From contig CM046846.1 in NCBI GenBank assembly GCA_025618425.1, forward strand, positions 32,678,309-32,742,308: DNA of 64,000 bases, given 5' to 3'. The notes below the pieces were generated by a model that was given only the letters and a program-made list of their open reading frames with translations, was not told the DNA's origin and did no database searches. Shown piece after piece: positions 13,277 through 25,997 of this stretch. This DNA comes from Heliocidaris tuberculata. Its lineage: Eukaryota > Echinodermata > Echinoidea > Camarodonta > Echinometridae. Numbering within the stretch: position 1 is the stretch's first letter; each line of letters opens with the position of its first letter. Both the position numbers and the translations under genes were made by a program.

Positions 13277-14060
13277 GTGAAAGCAGTTGGGTTTCACCTA
13301 ATGATAACTAATGACTCTGTTCTTCAAAACTTACTGGATTGCATGTTGCTCTGCTTTTTCATCATAGATAAAGTAACCTTATAATAAAGAAGCTTTGTTC
13401 ATTTAGTGTTCATTAACCTCTGTAGGATTTAGCTGAAACATATAATTTGTAAGAAACAAGCTATAACTTAAATCTAAATTAATCATTAGTTAATTTTTAT
13501 CAGTTCATTTGGGAGCATACATGTATGTAAGAGATTATTTAAATACTCATTACTGTCCAACTTAGTACCCATGCCATTAATGTTACAACAATTAAAAAAT
13601 TATATTAGATATTGTAGGAAATTAAAAGCAGATCTAACCAAAAAATCAAAAGTAGTGTCGTTTATAAAGACATTTATATCACTGATTCATCTACTGATCA
13701 GAGTTACATGTACAAGGATGTATGCTTTGAGACAGAGTTAAAGGGAAGCTTGAGTTCTGGGAAAGGTAAAAAATGATTTGTGAGCTTTCTCATTCTTATT
13801 ATGTTAGTTTGGAAGATTAGCATGGTAGATGTGTCCCCTGAAAGGATTGCTCTTCAAATGCCCTCACATTGAAAATATGACAAGAAACAGCTGAAATGTT
13901 CGGGCCAACCATTTGTGTGTAGTCCCATATACATATTTTTGTGTGCAGTGCATGTGAATCTCAGCAGGATTGAGTCAATTTCTTATCATTTTGGTGGTTC
14001 CAAACCTTACAGCATACACTAATTCTTATGTGCTATATAATCAACCTTTCCCAATTGCTT
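13277..14060. other. Intergenic; no gene seen
   Basis: AT-rich, no reading frame of note. A TTGAGTTCTGG(G/T)AAAGGT segment near 13750-13800 resembles one near 35965-36020, so a short dispersed repeat is likely. Confidence 0.4.
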
Positions 14061-14062
14061 TA

Positions 14063-15551
14063 GGTGCGTCTCCATCAGCCCGAGTTTGCTCAAGCTCGAG
14101 ATTCTAGCCCGATCAGCGCTTCTCGAGAAAAAAGTCCGAGTTTTAAAAACCCCGTCTCCATCAGCCCGAGTCGAGCGATTCCCGCTCGTTCTTGGAATAA
14201 ACTCGAGCTTCAGAGCATGCGCACTTCGAAGATGGAAAAAAAAAAATAGGATAAATGGAGAAAAGAGCAAAGAAATACATAAGGACAAGATAAAAAGAGA
14301 GAAGGAAAAACAAAGAAATACATAAGAATAGAAATAAGAATAGATAACTGAGAAAACAAAGAAATATATAGGGAGCAAAAGGAGAGAATAAAAAACAAAG
14401 TAATACAAAAGAAACAAAGAAATGCATAAGGAAAAAAATAAGATAGAAAAACAAAGAAATATATAAGGAAATATGAAGAAAATTGGATAGAAAGAGGAAC
14501 AAAGAAATACATAAAAATAGAAAGAATAAATAATGGGGAAAACAAAGAAATACATAAGGAAACATATAAAATAGAAAGAAAAACAAAGAAATACATAAGG
14601 AAACAGATAAGATAGAAAGAAAAACAAAGAAATACATAAGGAAATATAAAGAGAAGAGGACAGAAAGAACAAAGAAATACATAAGAAATGAAAGAAGAAT
14701 AAAAAGTTGGGAAAACAAAGAAATACATAAGGAAAAAGATAAAATGGAAAGAAAAATAAAGAAATACATATGAAGAGAAGAGGATAGAAAGAAGAACAAA
14801 GAAATACATTAGAATAGAAAAAAGAATAAATAATGGGGAAAACAAAGAAATATATAAGGAGAAAAAAGAGAGAAGGAAAAACAAAGTAATACATAAGAAA
14901 CAAAGAAATACATGAGGAAAAAGATAGAATAGAAATAAAAATAAAGAAATACATAAGGAAATATAAAGAGAAGAGGACAGAAAGAACAAAGAAATACATA
15001 AACAAAGAAAAGAGGATAGCAAGATCGAAGAACAGAAAATGGGAAAAACAAAGAAATACATAAGGAAAAGACAAAAAGAGAGAAGAAAAACAAGAAATAT
15101 ATATAAAGGAAATAGGATAGCAAGAAGAACAGAGAAATACATAAGAATAGAAAGAAGAATAAAGAATGGGGAAAACAAAGAAATATATAAGAAGAAAAAA
15201 GAAAGAAGGAAAAACAAAGAAATACATAAGGAAAAGGTGGAAAGAGAGAAGAAAATCAAGAAATACATAAGGAAAATAAAATTTCTAGGATTGGTGTCAT
15301 GAATAAATTAACCCGAGTCAAAACCCGAGTGCGTCTTCACCTGCGAATTAGCGGGCTAATTCGCCAAATAGCGCGCTATTTCACCAAAAAACCCGAGTTG
15401 ACTTAGGCTTCTAGCTCGAGCTAGAAACCCACGAAATAGCCAGCTAATTGCGTCTTCATTACAAACTAGCTCGAGCTAGTTCTGATCGGGTTAGTTTGCC
15501 GGATCAGAATTAGCGGGCTATTTTGGAAACTCGGGCTGATGAAGACGGGCC
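14063..15551. mobile_element. 1.49-kb TIR element carrying a purine-rich minisatellite
   Basis: Ends are GGTGCGTCTCCATCAGCCCG and, inverted, GGCCCGTCTTCATCAGCCCG, both followed by AGTTT (22 of 25 positions match). TA lies on both sides (14061-14062 and 15552-15553). Left (to ~14245) and right (from ~15305) arms are GC-richer and full of CTCGAGCT, CCCGAGT and GCGTCTTCA words. The interior (~14250-15290) is an A-rich tandem array. The array leaves long open frames on the minus strand (up to 402 codons of Phe/Ser/Leu/Tyr), which reflect composition, not genes. No transposase. Confidence 0.75.
14250..15290 (+). repeat. Purine-rich minisatellite, unit about 40-47 bp
   Basis: The core ACAAAGAAATACATAAGGAA recurs about twenty or more times with variants (TATATAAGG, TACATAAGAATAG). 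Spacers are AGATAAAATAGAAAGAAAA- or AGAAGAGGATAGAAAGAAG-like. Unit length varies around 40-47 bp, and a higher-order pattern alternates the two spacer types. Confidence 0.85.
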
Positions 15552-15553
15552 TA

Positions 15554-16448
15554 ATGAGACAGTTTCTTTCACAATTCGATATCATGACCAGAACTCAACT
15601 TTATCTTTAAGGCCTTTCTGGGTCTCAACAGTCAAACCACTCACACTGCTAGGATAGTTAGTTATACTGCACATTGCCTGTAACGGTACATAAGAAACTC
15701 TTTATAACACATATTTGTTTTGTTTATGAATGCTGCAAATCTTTGAGGGATAACTAAATATATACAGTAAGGTAATCGTTAGACCAAGCGAATCACTCAG
15801 GCTAGAAATAATGACTTTAACCATTTTAGTTTTCTTTATTTTACCTCATTATGATTTTGAAGGGATACTTGAACGGCGGAAAGCCCATTTGTCACTGTCC
15901 GGTATTGGTTCCAAGCTGTTCATCCGTGGAGTGTGGCTTTTTCCTAGTGCCAAAGTGTCTACATCGAATGCCACAAATCAACCATTGCAGAGACAATCGG
16001 TTCTTTGAAAACAAGGTAAGGCAATGGCAACAAATTTAGCATCATTGTTCTATTGTTGTGTCCATTTCCAGCCAGTGCTACTTAAAAGTTGAAAATTTGG
16101 CCTTCCCCTTTCATTTATAGTGGGTTTTTTTTTTTTTTTTTTTTTTAAGGTAGAGGTTTTGATTTAGAGTCCAGAAAATTAATGATGTGTGATATTATAA
16201 AATCATCGATATAAAACCAGCATATCTTTTTTTAGCAGTGAGGATCTACATGCCATCCCATAATACTCCAAATGTGAGAGCCCCATCCCCCCCCCCCTTC
16301 ACTTTCTTCTTCTTTAGGGCAAATGTTGTTGGGTTTTTTTAAAGAAGAAAAACAAAATCAAAAAGGAGGAAGGTAAAGCTTGTTTTGCAGCTTTTGTTTG
16401 TAAGACTAAAGAGAGAGTGTGTGAGCGAGAGAGAGTGAGAGAGAGTGA

Positions 16449-16484
<36 letters not shown>

Positions 16485-18337
16485 GAGAGTGAGAGAGTGA
16501 GAGAGAGAGAGTAAGGTAAGACAAACTAAAACTGGGAGGGAAAAGGGGTAGAGTAGGAAACGAAGTTCAAAAATATCGTGACAAACAAGAGCTGGAAAAA
16601 TCAACACACATTCTTTGTACACCAGATGGACATATCATCATGCATCGGTATTTACGAAGATGGGCAGAAATTAGCCTCAGTTACAGGCTTTAAAACTATT
16701 TTTTAGACAGGCTAGGACATGAACTTAACTGCCAGCAGCATAGCACAAAACAAAACATAGTCTATGCATTTATGTATTTCCTAAAACTGTTTTCCAAATT
16801 TATAGGTCAGACAGAATTCAAGATAATACTTGAACTGAATGTGTATGTTAAGCCTGAAGCACTGTAACTTCAGAAAATGAAGAATGAAGGAATTTGTCAT
16901 ATTTAGGGGTAAGGTCTTATTTTTTTCCTTGCTATAAACTCAATATGTTTTTCCAACATTTAAAAATACTGCCAAAAAAAAAAAGAACATCATTTTGCCT
17001 CATGAAACTTAAGCAATGTTGTTAATGACAGCCATTCCTGTCACAAGAAACTTTTGCAAAATGGCAAAAATGTAACTTAATGTCACTTCGCAGCAGAAAA
17101 ATTATTTGACCCCCTCGCAAAATTTCAAAGGTTTCTTGCACATGAAAATTTCTGTTTTTCTTGTAGAATCAAGTACAACTGAAGTGCAGGAGAAGGAGAC
17201 TATCAAATTTGTTAAATTAATACCTTCCAATGCATTTTCTCAGGAGTACCCTTAGAGAATAGAACCTAATGATAGAATTAAAGAATCTACATGTAAGATC
17301 TATATAGCTAATACAGGCAAGGTGAATAGGAGAAGACCAGGATTTCTTTTTTTAACTCTTTGCTTTCTTTTTTCTTTCTTTATCCCCACCTAGATGTCTG
17401 GTGGAGGCATTATGGACGGTTCCTCTTCCAAAGAGCATACCAGATTCATATTCAATCCCCGTTCCTGTCTTAGCTAGTGAATGAAGGGCATTCTGCCCGG
17501 CCCAGAGACCCAGATTGACACCAAAATTTGCAGGAAATTGCAGAAACAACTTCGGCCGCTGACAACATTTTGCACTGCTAAACAGATTATACTTGCCTTC
17601 CCCCTTATCGTAAATGTTCTCCTCTCTCTATATCAGGTGAGGGTTGGGAGAGAATGTATCGATGGGCCTACCATATAGACTGGACACGTGCTACATGTAC
17701 GTGCAGCTTTACATTGATTCTTTGTGGAAATTTGGAAGTTTGACGACTTCTGTCTACAGTTTAAAATGCATTATATTGGTAGAAAGTCCTTTTTAAAAAT
17801 CTTGCTGTATAGGGCCTACAAAATTACACGTGCATACCTACAGTATCTTGCTATTTCTCTTTTTTTTTGGGGGGGGGGAGGGTTGGGTGGGGGTGTAGTG
17901 ATTCACAAAATATTCTATTGAATATCACCAAGGCATTTAAGCCATTATTTTACAAAGGCAGGCTTATGTTCAGGGCACAACTGAGAGTCCTAACTAATTC
18001 ACCCTCCCGTTAGTCTCTTATTGGTATAGTCCTCCTAAAGCTTATAAAGTTAAAGGCAGTCTTTCAGGAGATCCTATGTGCAATGCATAACAGTTCCCTC
18101 TCACCAGACTGAGAGAAATTCAGAAGATAGTTTAATTTCCCCATTAGAAACCCTCTGTAATCAGACTTTAATTTCAAATCTACAAGGTAAAAACTGGGGT
18201 AAACAAACAGAACACCATACATCATGCCAAATGTCATCCAAACACAGGCACATATCTTCAAATTTGCACAGCTCTTGCAGAGGTTCAAGAAACTAAGGAT
18301 AGTCACTTGTTAATCCATCAGGAACACACATAGTATG
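15554..18337. other. Intergenic; no gene seen
   Basis: Contains a T run (about 16127-16146), a C run near 16268, a GA-rich microsatellite interrupted by GT (about 16410-16515) and a G-rich patch near 17868-17895. Open frames at 15811-16008 and 17481-17678 have no recognisable domain. Confidence 0.45.
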
Positions 18338-18673
18338 GTGAGAGCAAGAAGGGCATTAAGGTAGCTTAGCAAAATGCAGGGGCGCATAAAGACGCAGGAA
18401 AGACGCATAGAGGAAAATTGCTAGTTTTGTCTGTGCTTCTAAAATTAGAATCAGACAAATCTGAATAAAAGTTTTCATATTATTCTGCTTAGAAGTGCTC
18501 AAAGAGGTAAATAATAATTCTACATCCTAATATTTTGCCTGTATAAAATAAAACTTTGATTTTGAATAATTTTGTCATATTCGTCTTTCACGCGTCTTTA
18601 CGCCCCAAAACGTTTCACTAAGCTACCTAATCCGTATCACTCAAAATATAGTTAATGCCCTTCTGGCTCTCAA
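18338..18673. repeat. Short palindromic repeat split by a MITE
   Basis: Left arm GAGAGCAAGAAGGGCATTAA (ending 18359) and right arm TTAATGCCCTTCTGGCTCTC (from 18652) are inverted complements with one mismatch. Removing the TAA-flanked MITE between them leaves a hairpin of only about 70 bp. The same arm words bracket another cluster at 27.65-28.27 kb. Confidence 0.6.
18360..18627 (+). mobile_element. TAA-flanked MITE, family D copy 1 (268 bp)
   Basis: TIRs GGTAGCTTAGCAAAATGC and, inverted, GGTAGCTTAGTGAAACG; TAA flanks at 18357-18359 and 18628-18630. Subterminal AAAGACGCAGGAAAGACGC is mirrored at the right end. A 3-bp TWA duplication fits the PIF/Harbinger superfamily. No coding capacity. Confidence 0.85.
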
Positions 18674-18735
18674 GGAGATGACATCAGAGACTTGCCTGTG
18701 TGCTGAAAGGTCACTTAATTTATCAATGAAAATAA

Positions 18736-19016
18736 GGCGGCTTTAGCGAAACGTGATGCAACGCAAAAAGTAAAAACGCCGGAAAGACGCATATGACAAA
18801 ATTATTCAAAATCATAATTTCTTCAATGGAGGTGGAACCAAAATATTAGGATGTAGAATTAGTATTTAACTCTGTTAGCACTTTTAAGCAAAATAATATA
18901 AAACTTTTATTTAGATAAGTCTGATTGTAATTTTTAGATGCACAGACAAAACTAGCAAATTTACTATTTGCGTCTTTCCCTGCATCTTTACATGCCATAC
19001 GTTTTGCTCAGCTACC
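18736..19016 (-). mobile_element. TAA-flanked MITE, family D copy 2 (281 bp, inverted)
   Basis: Ends GGCGGCTTTAGCGAAACG and, inverted, GGTAGCTGAGCAAAACG; TAA flanks at 18733-18735 and 19017-19019. Its reverse complement aligns with copy 1, including the GACAAATCTGAATAAAAG-like centre (here GACTTATCTAAATAAAAG). The two copies lie about 108 bp apart in opposite orientation. Confidence 0.85.
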
Positions 19017-21269
19017 TAAGTATTCATTCACTCAAGTCTGGATGATGAGGTATTGAATACACAATTTTTTTAAAGGTGCTTCTTCATTGTAGCCCTAGCT
19101 TGCTCAAGCTTGAGAAATTGTGCTGAATGGCACTTCACGGATAAATGGTCTAAAATTGAAGTTCCGCAAATCAAAAGTTCTATTTTCTTAATCATTGTCA
19201 ATTTTATGGTCCCCTGACATGGACAATAACTGTCTTATTATCTTGCATCCAAGCACCATGTAAGAAGAAAATCAGCATTCTAAACTGTCTTATATACTTT
19301 TATATTTGGAGATCTGTACCCTACATTACCTGTACCCCCTTAAAATAGATTCCTACGTTCCAGTATCTCTGAAATACTTTCATGCATAGCATGACAAATG
19401 TGGCACATACTTTTCTGAGGTGCAGCAAGAAAGCATTTGTAAACTGAGTTTGGTTACCTGGTACCTGAAAAGTTCTTTCAAGGTTATCGTTTAGGGTTCA
19501 GCTCCCTGTATAGTGCACTGTCATCTTTTAAATTTTCACAAATGATATTGAAAGATGGGATTATCAGATAGGTCAGAAACACTCAGTTGGGGGGAGGGGA
19601 TTAAAGATTAAGCATATTGTGATTTTTCATAGATATGCAAGCATCAACAACCACATAGAATGAAAAATGTGATCACGTAAATTCACACAAAGAGGAATTG
19701 TATTTTCATCAACTGGGTCATACACACCTTATATGAACCTTGAACTTTCAACTTTCAAAGAGGCGTAGCAGCATTTGTTCCACAGGTCCGTTTTTCAGTC
19801 TGATAAACTTGGCCACACAGCAGCGTACACAACATCCTCCCTGGCAGTCAGGCAGACAGACAGCCAGCTAGCGTGACAGCCATCGATTTCCAAATGCTTT
19901 TGTTTTATCCGCTGTATGGCAGAGGTAAAGAGAATATTAGGCCGGTTGGTTGCCCAAGTGAGAAATCAAATTATTATGGGGGTTCGCATAAACAGTATGG
20001 AGGTGCCAATTTAAGCGTAACCATTTCCTCTTTGGATGGGAATTCGGGTTCCTTGATTTGTGCCGCTCTTTTGATCCAGAACTTGGTCATGAGATTTATG
20101 GCTCTATGGAAAAACTTTTTAAAAATTTATTTCGCAACAAACTGAAAACTTGATCCCTAACTTCTTATATTATGGAAGAGAAAGGAGATTTGGAAATAAT
20201 TAATTGAATACCTCCCCCTCTGACAAATTTAATTCTTTCCTAGATGTAAGTTGGATATGTGGGCTTACTCAAATTCATTTACTGCAGTCATGCAAATAAG
20301 TATGATATAATTCAATACTACTATTGGAAAAAGTTCAAAGGTAATCCGAAGTGCTGGCAGAAATCAAAGGGCTTTGCAAAGAAGATTTGCTATTGAAAGA
20401 TTCTAATACTTTTGGATACACCTGCCTGTAAGAGAGTACAACATAGCCCCCTAAAAGTTTACTTCGAAATCCTGCTTTTTAGGGAAACTACATGTTTAGT
20501 GTTGAATTTTCCATCCGAAGCTCTGATATTGTGTCAGGGTAGATTTGTTAATTAATACTTTTGTTTAAGCAATATTTCGGAGCCTACAAATCCTGATTTA
20601 ACATAGTTCACATACCTAAAAAAAAAAGAAGATAAGATTGTGAATTGCATGCTAAAGAACTGCAATACTCTTGAAAAAAGAAAAAAAAAAGAAGATCAGT
20701 GGGATAACTGGAAGGGGCTTCATAAACCTTCCCATGGTAGTATAAATTCAAAGGCTCTAATTACAAAAAAAGGCATTTAGCTTGTGGTTTTATAACATCT
20801 TACATCTTCATGTATCAAGAAAAACACACTTCCATGATAGGCATGACCTTGGCCAATGTTATGGATCATTCCAAATGGGTGCAATAACCATGCAGGTTTA
20901 GAGCTAATGAAAAGAAGCAATTATGAATAATAAATAAACTTTTTATCATTCAACAATGACTGCCTGACATGCAATAAAGTCTTAAGATAAGGAGGGACGG
21001 AGGAAAATCTAGAAGATTAGAGACGATAAAGTAGAGAATGTGAGAGAAGAGAAATTATCAACAGAAAGAGAGCTAAGCGAGTGAAAGATGGGTTTGTGAG
21101 CGAAAGAGAGAGAAGAAGAGGAAAGCAAGGTATGGGCACATCAGGGTCATAACAGGTACCTGGTAAAATCCCTTCTCCCATGAAATGAAACCCTCATCGC
21201 CTCTTTTGTTAAGATGTGGCTAATCCCATGTTCAAATTGTACAATATCCAGAAGAAAAAAAAAGCATGA

Positions 21270-21553
21270 AAGATGCAGAGAGAGTAAGAGAGAGAGAGAG
21301 AGAGAGAGTGTGTGAGATTAGAAGAGAGAAAGAGGGGAGAAAGAAAGAAAGAGAGCAAGAGGGAAGAGAGAGAGAACAGGGGAGAAGAGAGAACAGGAGA
21401 GAACAAGGGTGAACAAGAAAGAGAAGAGAGAAATAGGGAGGGGAGGGAGAAGGGGAAGAGAGAGAAAGAGAAAGAAAGAGAGAGGAGATAACAAGAGGGA
21501 ATGAGAGAGAAAGAGAGAAAAGAGAGGGAGGGAGGGTAAGAGGGAGAGAGAGA
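21270..21553. repeat. Purine-rich GA/GGGA tract
   Basis: About 280 bp with almost only purines on the plus strand, mixing GAGA, GGGA and AAAGA words. Minus-strand Ser/Leu-rich open frames across it (up to 146 codons) are compositional. Confidence 0.8.
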
Positions 21554-23456
21554 ACAAACAAAAAAATATAAGGACCTTTGGGTTTGCTTTTGAGGTTTGA
21601 GTGGCATGGCCACATGCACTCCAAGATTGCTGTTCAAACACGTTTTCATATATTGTTGTTTGTTTGCCGCTGAGTCATTTCCTCTTCACCCAGGGACAGA
21701 AATAATAAGGCAAACCAAAAAAAGAAAGAAAATGAAAAGAATAAAAGATAAGAAAAAGATAGAAGAACTAGGAATGCAAGAAGAGGAGAAATCAAAGTAC
21801 AATTTGTGCAAAGGTGAGTGTGCTTTAAGGGGGTTACCTGGATAGCCCTGTCCATTGTCAGGTATGGTCAATGCCGAACCTGATGGTGAGAGAAGGGAGG
21901 TAAAAAGGTAGAGGTGTAATAATAATGGACATTGGTATACAAAGGTCACTGGTACACTTGGTTCGTTGACTACCAATGGAATCATATGAAATGCAGAGAC
22001 CTCTTGCAGGGACCTAATCTCACCAATTAAGAGCATTTACAGTACAACCAAAGACCAACAATTTTACCAATGATAAGTTCCTTACATTTTTTTTAGATAT
22101 CAAATGTGTAGAAGCTATATAAAAGTGTAAGGATCCAGCCAACATTACTTCATTTCGCAACAATCTCTGTCACATGTTTTAATAAATTAGGGTCCCGCAG
22201 CTAACAACATTATGGTCATTTTGAAAGACAAGCTATCTCTGGTCTGTTTTGCATACAACATAAGCCCAAAATGCATGATTTGTGTTGACTACAATATTAC
22301 CACACATCATCTCCTCATAGGCAAAAGGTGTAAATGCTATGCTAAAAGATTTACAGCCTTCTAGCGTGCCATCATTAAGGCCAAAACTGCAAAATTGTAA
22401 ATTTTTGCATGCAAAACTTTTGAGAATTTGCAAGTGGTTTAGAATGGAGAAAGTTTTAAAATGCAAAATCATGTGATTGAATCACACAAACTGATTTCTT
22501 GCAATTTCCTCATTCTATTTAAAACATAAAGTCCCATAAAGCAGCTCCCCTTTCCCGTACTCAGACCTTCACACACCATTTGGTAAGCATGCAAAATAAA
22601 TAGGGCCTACCTTGTAAGGTAGAACCTTTGATCACAAGAACTCAGCTAAAAAAAGAAAAGAAAAAGCAATGCCCCAAAACAAGTACGTGTACCAATTCCC
22701 AATTGCAAATATTTGCACCCACTGCTCCATGTACGTTGTGCTTTTCATATTCAATTTTACAATCCAATTTTGAAATTGATATTACCCCCTCTGCAAACAA
22801 GGAGAGAAGAAAAGCAGGAATCTTAGTAAAACAACAATTTTTTTTGTGAGGATTCACAAAAAATACAGAATAGAGGCAGTTAAGTACTTGGAGTGTAATG
22901 TTTGTGTTTTTTAATGTTTGCACCTATCTATGTACCTGCATGTTATTACTATATGCCTTGGACAACTGTTCTATAGACATTAAAAAAACATAATTATTTC
23001 TACCCTTTACGCCAGAGCGGTGCCCCTTCTTGGCTTGTTTTCATGAACTTTTGAACTTCCAAGAAAACATCACAATGATAGTGGATCATTTAATCTCATT
23101 AGGTGTAACCGTCAGGAATATGACAGAGCAATTCATAGTATATCACTGTGACCTTCAAAAGAAGACATTTGAGAGAGGGCAATTTATATTTGTTAGTAAT
23201 TATAATTTCTAGATGTCTGTGCTACCCCTACACATGGGATATCATTGCTGGAATATTCTTGCTTCACATCTGCACTACATTAATAGCTAGGAAAATGTTC
23301 TCAGAAAATCAGAAAATATTACATATATGTTTTTATGATTAATCACGACATTTATGTTCCCAATATGTATCTTCCAGAACTTAATAAATCTTCTACTAGA
23401 AATCTTAAGTGCGGATGACTAAATATTTTAGAAACCAACTTCCCATACAGGGACAC

Positions 23457-23457
<1 letters not shown>

Positions 23458-23491
<34 letters not shown>
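23458..23491. repeat. 34-nt C homopolymer
   Basis: Thirty-four consecutive C residues between two GTGCGGATG-containing segments. Length accuracy depends on the sequencing technology. Confidence 0.85.
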
Positions 23492-24326
23492 ACTAGACGA
23501 CAACAGAACCTGTTTTAGAACTGATCGAGACATTTCTGTCCCACTACACATTTTCAACAACTTAATAGTGCGGATGTCAAGATACTTCAGAAACCTATAC
23601 ACGCTTGCCCCCCTGGCTAGACCCACAACTGCACCCATGGTGCTTGGCCCTGGGGGTTTGACAAGAAGTGGGGTACAAACAATCTGGAACCAGGTGCATA
23701 TGCTGCACCCCTCCCTTTACCCCACCTCTTCAGGGTATCATCACCATCAGCAGATGGGGCCAAAGCTCTCTTTTTCACCGTGCAAACAACATGCCCTTGT
23801 GTGTCTTTTGTCCCTAAGTGTCATCAACAACCGTGCATAAGTGGCGGACAGAAAGGCCGGAATTGTCGGAAGAAAATCAAAAGCTTCCTGCCGGAGAAAG
23901 AGATACCCTCCTCCAGAAGTGGCAGAAGAAAAATCATCAACAAGAATCGCTTCCTGTTTTCCTCAGGACTGGAATGGCACAAAAACACTTCAGGAGGAAA
24001 ATTGATAATGAGAGACCAGGTAAATTTGCACAAGAACAGCAACGGAAATACAGTCGTTACTGAGAGACATGGTAGTTACTGGTTGCTAGACACACAGATA
24101 GATTGTTATGGCAATCATTCAAGTTGGACTATTATCACCAACAATTTTCAATTCTTATGAATACATACAAACTTCAGTGATAAAAAAATACAATTGACTT
24201 CTCTCTCTCTCTTTTTTTTTCATAGTTTTTAAAATATTTTCTTACGATAAATAGCATTGTGCCAGGTTACCAAACCCTGGACAAAGCAAGACTCATTTTT
24301 AAGCATGCTAAATAGAGGCTATAATA

Positions 24327-24600
24327 GGCTTTTTTGATGGGCTAAACGAGGATTTAGCCCCACTGATAGTACCGCACTAAGCTTAGCCCACTTTCTGTTC
24401 ACATTGCATTTTACCAAAGTGAGCTAATTAACTCCATGATAATACAGGATTATTACTAGCAGGGTTAGCCCCACCATAGGTGGGGCTAAGCACTCTGGCT
24501 AGGGAGATAGTACAGGACTAAAACTGCAAATGAGAACAGAAAAAAAAATAGTCCGGGTTAAGGATAGTACGGGGTTAGAAAAAATCAAGTGTAAAAATCC
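24327..24600 (+). mobile_element. TA-flanked MITE, family E copy 1 (274 bp)
   Basis: TIRs GGCTTTTTTGAT and, inverted, GGATTTTTACACTTGAT, flanked by TA. The interior carries AGGATTTAGCCCCAC, CTTAGCCCACTTTCTGTTC and several GATAGTAC-GGACTA words. It aligns along most of its length with 24723-25019. Confidence 0.75.
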
Positions 24601-24722
24601 TATAAGTCTGGAAATTAATGGAATTAATAAAAATGTAATGTGATATGACAAACTTAGCAGACTAGGAAGATAAACTTCCTATCTAAGATGTAAGAAAATC
24701 TCTTTTAAAAATTCAACACATA

Positions 24723-25019
24723 GGCATTTTTAACTTGCAAAATTTGGCTTAGTCCCGAGGATTTAGCCCCACCGATAGTACGGGACTGGGCTTAGCCCAC
24801 TTTCTGTTCGCATTGCATTTTACCAAAGTGGGCTAACTCCAAGATAGTACGGGACTATTTTAGTCCTGGAAAAAACCAGGGTTAGCCCCACCTTTGATCG
24901 GGCTAAATGTCAAAAGATGGGGATAAGCGCTATGGCTAGGGAGATAGTACGGGACTAAAAATGCCGGATAGTCCGGGGTTAAGGATAGTACGGGGTTAAA
25001 AAATCAAGTGTAAAAAGCC
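24723..25019 (+). mobile_element. TA-flanked MITE, family E copy 2 (297 bp)
   Basis: Ends GGCATTTTTAACTTG and, inverted, GGCTTTTTACACTTG; TA flanks at 24721-24722 and 25020-25021. Direct repeat of copy 1, about 120 bp downstream. The word GATAGTACGGGACT occurs several times, making the interior itself partly repetitive. Confidence 0.75.
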
Positions 25020-25021
25020 TA

Positions 25022-25966
25022 ATAGTATAGTATTTATTATAGTGATTGCTTTTCATAGAACAGAAAGAATAGAAGAAGGTAATTTGGCTTTGAAAATTCT
25101 CATCTAGGTAGTTGAATAAAGCGTTTTATTTCAAAGAGCTCCCTATTAGTTATCAATATGTATTTAATGCCTATTAATGTATTTAGTTCAAGCAAATAGC
25201 ACAAATAATTATATGGAGAACACTCTAAAGCGAGGCAAAGTAAGTTTAACTTGCTTCCGGTGCCGAATATGTAAATATTTGTTTCAGAGACATACAAAAC
25301 AAGACATACAAAACATTTATTTCAAGTGGACCCTGTCTTCTTATCAATTTCAATTATATATATTTACTTCAAATACCCAATTTTAGCATCATTGATCTCT
25401 CTGAAGACCAAAACAACCTGATATATCCCCCACAAACCATTCACAATCATAAAAATCTGCTTTCCTTTATCTCAGTAGAAACTCCAAAGTCTGCAGAGAA
25501 ATTTTTACAACAACAAACACATTAAAATGGCAATGTCTTTAGTCAACATAGCAATCAGTTGTCATTGTATTTAATTACTTCCTTTCCTGTTACTTATTAA
25601 CAGGGGTCTGAAGTTGTTGTTGATGAAAAGTCATGTTTATGATTTCCTCTTCACACAGGGGTGCCTTGTTGGGGAAGTTTTGGGGAGAGTAGTCAGGCAA
25701 TGATGGGAGGGGGTGGGTCAGTGGGGGCAGAGCAGTGTACTAAATACATTTTTACAGGAATTCTTATGCATGATATATCACTGCAAATTTTGCAATCATT
25801 TTCATACATTTAAATATAATTCTTATGCATGATATATCACTGCAAATTTTGCAATAATTTTTATACATTTAAATATGTCTTTAATTTACCAGGACTCCTT
25901 TTGAGCTTTCCAGAGCTCAATTGCTCACTGCTCCTGTGAATTTTCTCTTTACAGAGATGAAGGGGA

Positions 25967-25997
<31 letters not shown>

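Larger units (their letters stand above)
19020..24324. other. Intergenic; no gene seen
   Basis: No recognisable gene. It includes a 280-bp purine-rich GA/GGGA tract (about 21270-21553), a 34-nt C homopolymer (23458-23491), and a GTGCGGATG-based short direct repeat on either side of that C run (about 23409 and 23570). Open frames at 19873-20145 and 23780-24160 have no known domain or splice support. Confidence 0.45.

Noticed and set aside
14019..15268. Minus-strand open frames of up to 402 codons, rich in Phe, Leu, Tyr and Ser, resembling a membrane protein
   Set aside because: They are the complement of a purine minisatellite that lacks stop codons in several frames at once; two other frames across it are equally open. 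No start context, domain or splice evidence.
23780..24160. Overlapping 126- and 81-codon plus-strand frames, basic and Ser-rich
   Set aside because: No domain, no splice signals, and two competing frames over the same DNA; indistinguishable from chance.
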